DNA of 64,000 nucleotides from JANXUC01 sp043749225 (GTDB lineage: Bacteria > Acidobacteriota > Terriglobia > Terriglobales > Acidobacteriaceae): contig JAYVEP010000219.1 of the NCBI GenBank assembly GCA_043749225.1, positions 1 to 64,000 on the forward strand, written 5' to 3'. Under the pieces are notes generated by a model that did no database searches, was not told the origin of the DNA, and was given only the letters and a program-made list of their open reading frames with translations. Below, in pieces: positions 61,711 through 64,000 of the stretch (positions are counted from its first letter, which is position 1; every line of letters begins with the position of its first letter). The position numbers were made by a program, and so were the translations under genes.

Positions 61711-62913
61711 ATGAAAGTACGCCTTACCGCCGCAACGCTGGTTTTAGGCTTGGGCCTGTTTACGGTGCCTCTTGTTCTAGCGCAGGATAGCGCCCCGCCA
61801 GTGGATGCAAAGCCCGCCGACGCTAAGCCAGCCAGCCCAAAGCCTAGTGACTCGAAGACCAGTGACTCGAAAATCAGTGACTCGAAGACCGCGGATTCGA
61901 AGACCGCAACTGGCAAAGCTGTCGAGGCCGCTCCAACCCAGACCGAGGCGATTCCCGATGCGGTTCCCATGAAAGATAGCGTAGAAGTGAAGTCTGGCAG
62001 CCGGGACGACGTGGAAGCGATCGGCAATCGAGACATTGGCAAACGGGGCTTGGGAAACTGGTACTCGCTGGAAGGCGAAATCGGTATTGGTAAGCAGTTG
62101 GCCCAGCAGGTTGAGGCGACCGCCAAGCTGGTGCAGGACCCCGTCATCAACGAATATGTGAACCGGATTGGGCAAAATCTTGTCCGCAACTCCGATGCCA
62201 AGGTTCCTTTCACCATCAAGGTCGTCGACTCCGATGAAGTGAATGCTTTCGCCCTCCCCGGGGGCTTCTTCTACGTAAATTCGGGCCTTATTCTTGCGGC
62301 GGACGAAGAAGCGGAGTTGGCGGGAGTTATGGCGCATGAGATTGCTCATGTGGCCGCGCATCATGGCGCGCGTCAACAGACTCGCGGGAACTGGCTGAAT
62401 ATTGGGAGTATCCCGCTAATCTTTGTGGGTGGCGGACTCGGCTACGGGTTGCAATCGCTGGCTTCTCTGGCTCTACCGCTCACCTACGTTAGTTTTACAC
62501 GCACGTTTGAAGCGGAAGCGGACTACCTGGGCGTTCAGTACATGTACAAGTCTGGCTACGATCCGCAGGCCTTTGTGACCATGTTTGAGAAGCTCCAGGC
62601 CAAGGAAAAGAAGAAGCCCGGCACGCTTTCCCGCGCTTTTTCCACGCACCCTCAGACGCCGGATCGCATTGGCAAGTCGCAGGAAGAAATTGCGAAAATC
62701 CTGCCTGCCCGCGCACAATACACGGTAACCACATCGGAATTCGATGATGTGAAGGCGCGCCTGGCGGCTTTAGAGAACCGCCGCAAGGTTAAGGACGACA
62801 AGGATACGAACAAGCCAACGTTGCGTCGTGCGTCGACCGATAAGAGCAAGGACAAAGACAGCAAGCCGGAAGATGATCGTCCAACCCTGAAGCGCCGCGA
62901 CGATAAGAGTTAG
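61711..62913 (+). CDS. exported M48 family metalloprotease
   Basis: 400 residues from ATG at 61711, giving a signal peptide (ends VLAQ). Residues 27-110 are low complexity, with five-residue SDSKT repeats. The protease core follows: VNEYVNRIGQNL-like, ALPGGFFYVNSGLI, the zinc motif HEIAHVAAHH (near 211) and the third ligand in EAEADYLGVQYM. The C-terminus is Lys/Asp-rich. A BepA-like role in envelope quality control is plausible. The family is often a membrane or outer-membrane protease. Confidence 0.92.
   Translation: MKVRLTAATLVLGLGLFTVPLVLAQDSAPPVDAKPADAKPASPKPSDSKTSDSKISDSKTADSKTATGKAVEAAPTQTEAIPDAVPMKDSVEVKSGSRDDVEAIGNRDIGKRGLGNWYSLEGEIGIGKQLAQQVEATAKLVQDPVINEYVNRIGQNLVRNSDAKVPFTIKVVDSDEVNAFALPGGFFYVNSGLILAADEEAELAGVMAHEIAHVAAHHGARQQTRGNWLNIGSIPLIFVGGGLGYGLQSLASLALPLTYVSFTRTFEAEADYLGVQYMYKSGYDPQAFVTMFEKLQAKEKKKPGTLSRAFSTHPQTPDRIGKSQEEIAKILPARAQYTVTTSEFDDVKARLAALENRRKVKDDKDTNKPTLRRASTDKSKDKDSKPEDDRPTLKRRDDKS
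61846..61905 (+). repeat. four 15-bp coding repeats in the M48 gene
   Basis: AGTGACTCGAAGACC-type units in tandem, encoding (S/A)DSK(T/I). Units one and three are identical, two and four differ by two to four bases. Likely length-variable. Confidence 0.85.
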
Positions 62914-62933
62914 AAACGCTTTGTTAATATCCG

Positions 62934-62962
62934 TAGTGGCGGAGCGCTTGTCCGCCGCTTTT
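62934..62962 (+). terminator. palindromic unit acting as terminator of the M48 gene
   Basis: GTGGCGGA / TCCGCCGC arms with a seven-base loop, followed by TTTTTT. It shares the GGCGGAGC core of the dispersed palindromes and shows one of them serving as a terminator. Confidence 0.75.
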
Positions 62963-62987
62963 TTCTGGCAGCTTCGAATGGTTGCAA

Positions 62988-63638
62988 ATGTCCAATAGAA
63001 GCCCACGTTTCACTCTCGCTCTTCTGCCAATCTGCTTAGGATGCCTGTTTCTGCTCTCGAGTTCTTGTGTTCATCGTTTGCCATCAAAAGGCATTCCTCC
63101 CAGCCTTGATCCTGGCTACGTAGACCTGAAAACGGGGTGGAGAGTTCGCGTAGTGGTGCCCATCCTGCGCTCCGGCGGGTACGTTGTGCCGATGACGGTC
63201 GAACAAGAGGAAGGTCACACGATCACTGCGAAAGTCGGGACAGATTTCATTGGATACGAAACGGAATACTACGATGTCAGGCCGCGAAATGGCTCCGGGA
63301 TTGCGGTTTCGTTTAGGGAAGCTGAGGCGCTCGAAGAAGGGAAAAGTTCCAAACGAAGACGGCCGATGCTGCAGCTGTTCGAGCTTCCACCGAAGACAAA
63401 ATTTGTGCGTCTTATCTACCTGATCCGAGAAAGCAAGTCAGACCACAACATGGTCATAGTAGCCGCTGCTGACGAAAAGACTCTGGCAAAGCTGACTGCG
63501 GGCGTTATGTCGAATCACTCCTTGTTGTGTAATTCCTCCGAAAATGCGAAGTGTGTGCCCGTTCCGGCTGGCATTGCCGTCGTACCAGAAGAGAGAATCC
63601 AGATTAACGGCAATACGGAATGGCGACGCCCCAGCTAA
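62988..63638 (+). CDS. exported protein of unknown function
   Basis: 216 residues with an N-terminal hydrophobic segment ending LLSSSC, possibly a lipoprotein signal although the lipobox is imperfect. The rest is a single beta-rich domain (VDLKTGWRVRVVVPILRSGGYVVP, MLQLFELPPKTKFVRLIYLIRES). No family recognised. No good ribosome site. Confidence 0.6.
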   Translation: MSNRSPRFTLALLPICLGCLFLLSSSCVHRLPSKGIPPSLDPGYVDLKTGWRVRVVVPILRSGGYVVPMTVEQEEGHTITAKVGTDFIGYETEYYDVRPRNGSGIAVSFREAEALEEGKSSKRRRPMLQLFELPPKTKFVRLIYLIRESKSDHNMVIVAAADEKTLAKLTAGVMSNHSLLCNSSENAKCVPVPAGIAVVPEERIQINGNTEWRRPS

Positions 63639-63661
63639 ACCCACTGGTTGCAAACTCTGTC

Positions 63662-64000
63662 TTAGACCTGCACGCCCAAATTTCCCAACTCCTCGATCAC
63701 CTGCGCTGCGTTCTGTACTTGGATCGTGTGCATACCCAGATGCTGCACGCCTTCGAGATTTAACGCGCGGTCGTCCAGAAAACAGCATTCTTCTGGCTTG
63801 CGCTGGGAGATTTCCAAGGCCAGACGGTAAATATCCTTTTCCGGCTTACGCAAACCCACAAAACAGGAGCTTACGAAGAACTCGAAAACCTCGCGTAGGC
63901 CGTAGGTCTCGATGCGATAGAGATTCAGATCCCGCGATTCGTTGTTGATGGTGGCCATTTGATATTTTCCGGAAGCTCCCAGTTGCCGCGCCAAATCTAG
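63662..64000 (-). CDS. HAD-superfamily hydrolase, partial (cut by window edge)
   Basis: The C-terminal part of a HAD-IA hydrolase: TINNESRDLNLYRI, KPEKDIYRLALE with motif-III Lys, and CCFLDDRALNLEGVQHLGM with motif-IV Asp residues. The N-terminal nucleophile region lies beyond 64000, and the frame is open to the edge. Confidence 0.85.
   Translation of the reverse strand, partial: LDLARQLGASGKYQMATINNESRDLNLYRIETYGLREVFEFFVSSCFVGLRKPEKDIYRLALEISQRKPEECCFLDDRALNLEGVQHLGMHTIQVQNAAQVIEELGNLGVQV

Overview
This is a chromosomal stretch with no rRNA, phage, plasmid or CRISPR signature. It looks like an Acidobacteriota genome, probably Terriglobia near Korobacter or Candidatus Koribacter. The assignment is inferred from: a PEP-CTERM secreted protein, a secreted TIG / FG-GAP / choice-of-anchor-D repeat protein, barrel-less POTRA proteins, a DUF5715-like M15-type protein, Bacillus-type succinate dehydrogenase subunits, secreted GH31, GH3, S9, M19 and M48 hydrolases, and many short dispersed intergenic palindromes. 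No 16S gene is present to confirm it.

Layout. 0-5 kb: tRNA-Ser(CGA), tadA, and a polyamine cluster: agmatine deiminase (aguA), N-carbamoylputrescine amidase (aguB), a deoxyhypusine-synthase-like gene, and pyruvoyl-dependent arginine decarboxylase (pdaD). 5-11 kb: a gene broken by an in-frame TAG, a small exported protein, a lysR regulator abutting a barrel-less POTRA gene, and a GH31 glycosidase. 11-21 kb: TCA genes icd and sdhB on +, sdhC-sdhA-small membrane protein-mdh on -, with a DUF5715-like protein, an M19 dipeptidase and two cyclophilins between them. 21-26 kb: an orphan VapB-like antitoxin, a flavin reductase remnant, rdgB, a double-Usp protein behind a perfect CRP-type palindrome, and a receiver/PilZ/PilZ protein. 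25-34 kb: accessory secreted proteins, a possible structured RNA, a frameshifted PEGA-domain gene, and two near-identical tRNA-Arg genes bracketing a second POTRA gene.

34-40 kb: a small HMA-like protein divergent from a copper ATPase, a TlpA-type lipoprotein, a GT2 glycosyltransferase, and a pterin cluster (two tandem eukaryotic-type PTPS genes plus folE). 40-47 kb: a tight minus-strand run mutS-nagZ-anmK-peptide-binding protein-ymdB, joining mismatch repair to cell-wall recycling. 47-52.5 kb: galT-like gene and the haem operon hemX-hemA-hemC-hemD behind a near-consensus CRP/FNR-type site. 52.6 kb: a 140-bp MITE-like element with 15-bp terminal repeats and a TTAG duplication. 52.8-64 kb: S9 peptidase, nth, dedA, GH3 glycosidase, myo-inositol-1-phosphate synthase, M48 protease, unknown small proteins, and a HAD hydrolase cut by the window edge.

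Genes that work together: Arg to agmatine to putrescine (pdaD, aguA, aguB) possibly feeding the DHS-like enzyme; icd, sdhABC and mdh in the TCA cycle; nagZ and anmK with a peptide-binding lipoprotein in murein recycling; folE and PTPS in tetrahydropterin synthesis; hemACD in tetrapyrrole synthesis. I see no clear new defence or mobile system. The best leads are the DHS-like polyamine locus, the barrel-less POTRA paralogues, the tandem PTPS pair, the nagZ-anmK-binding-protein operon, the MITE, the candidate RNA near 26.4 kb, and the two CRP/FNR-type sites.
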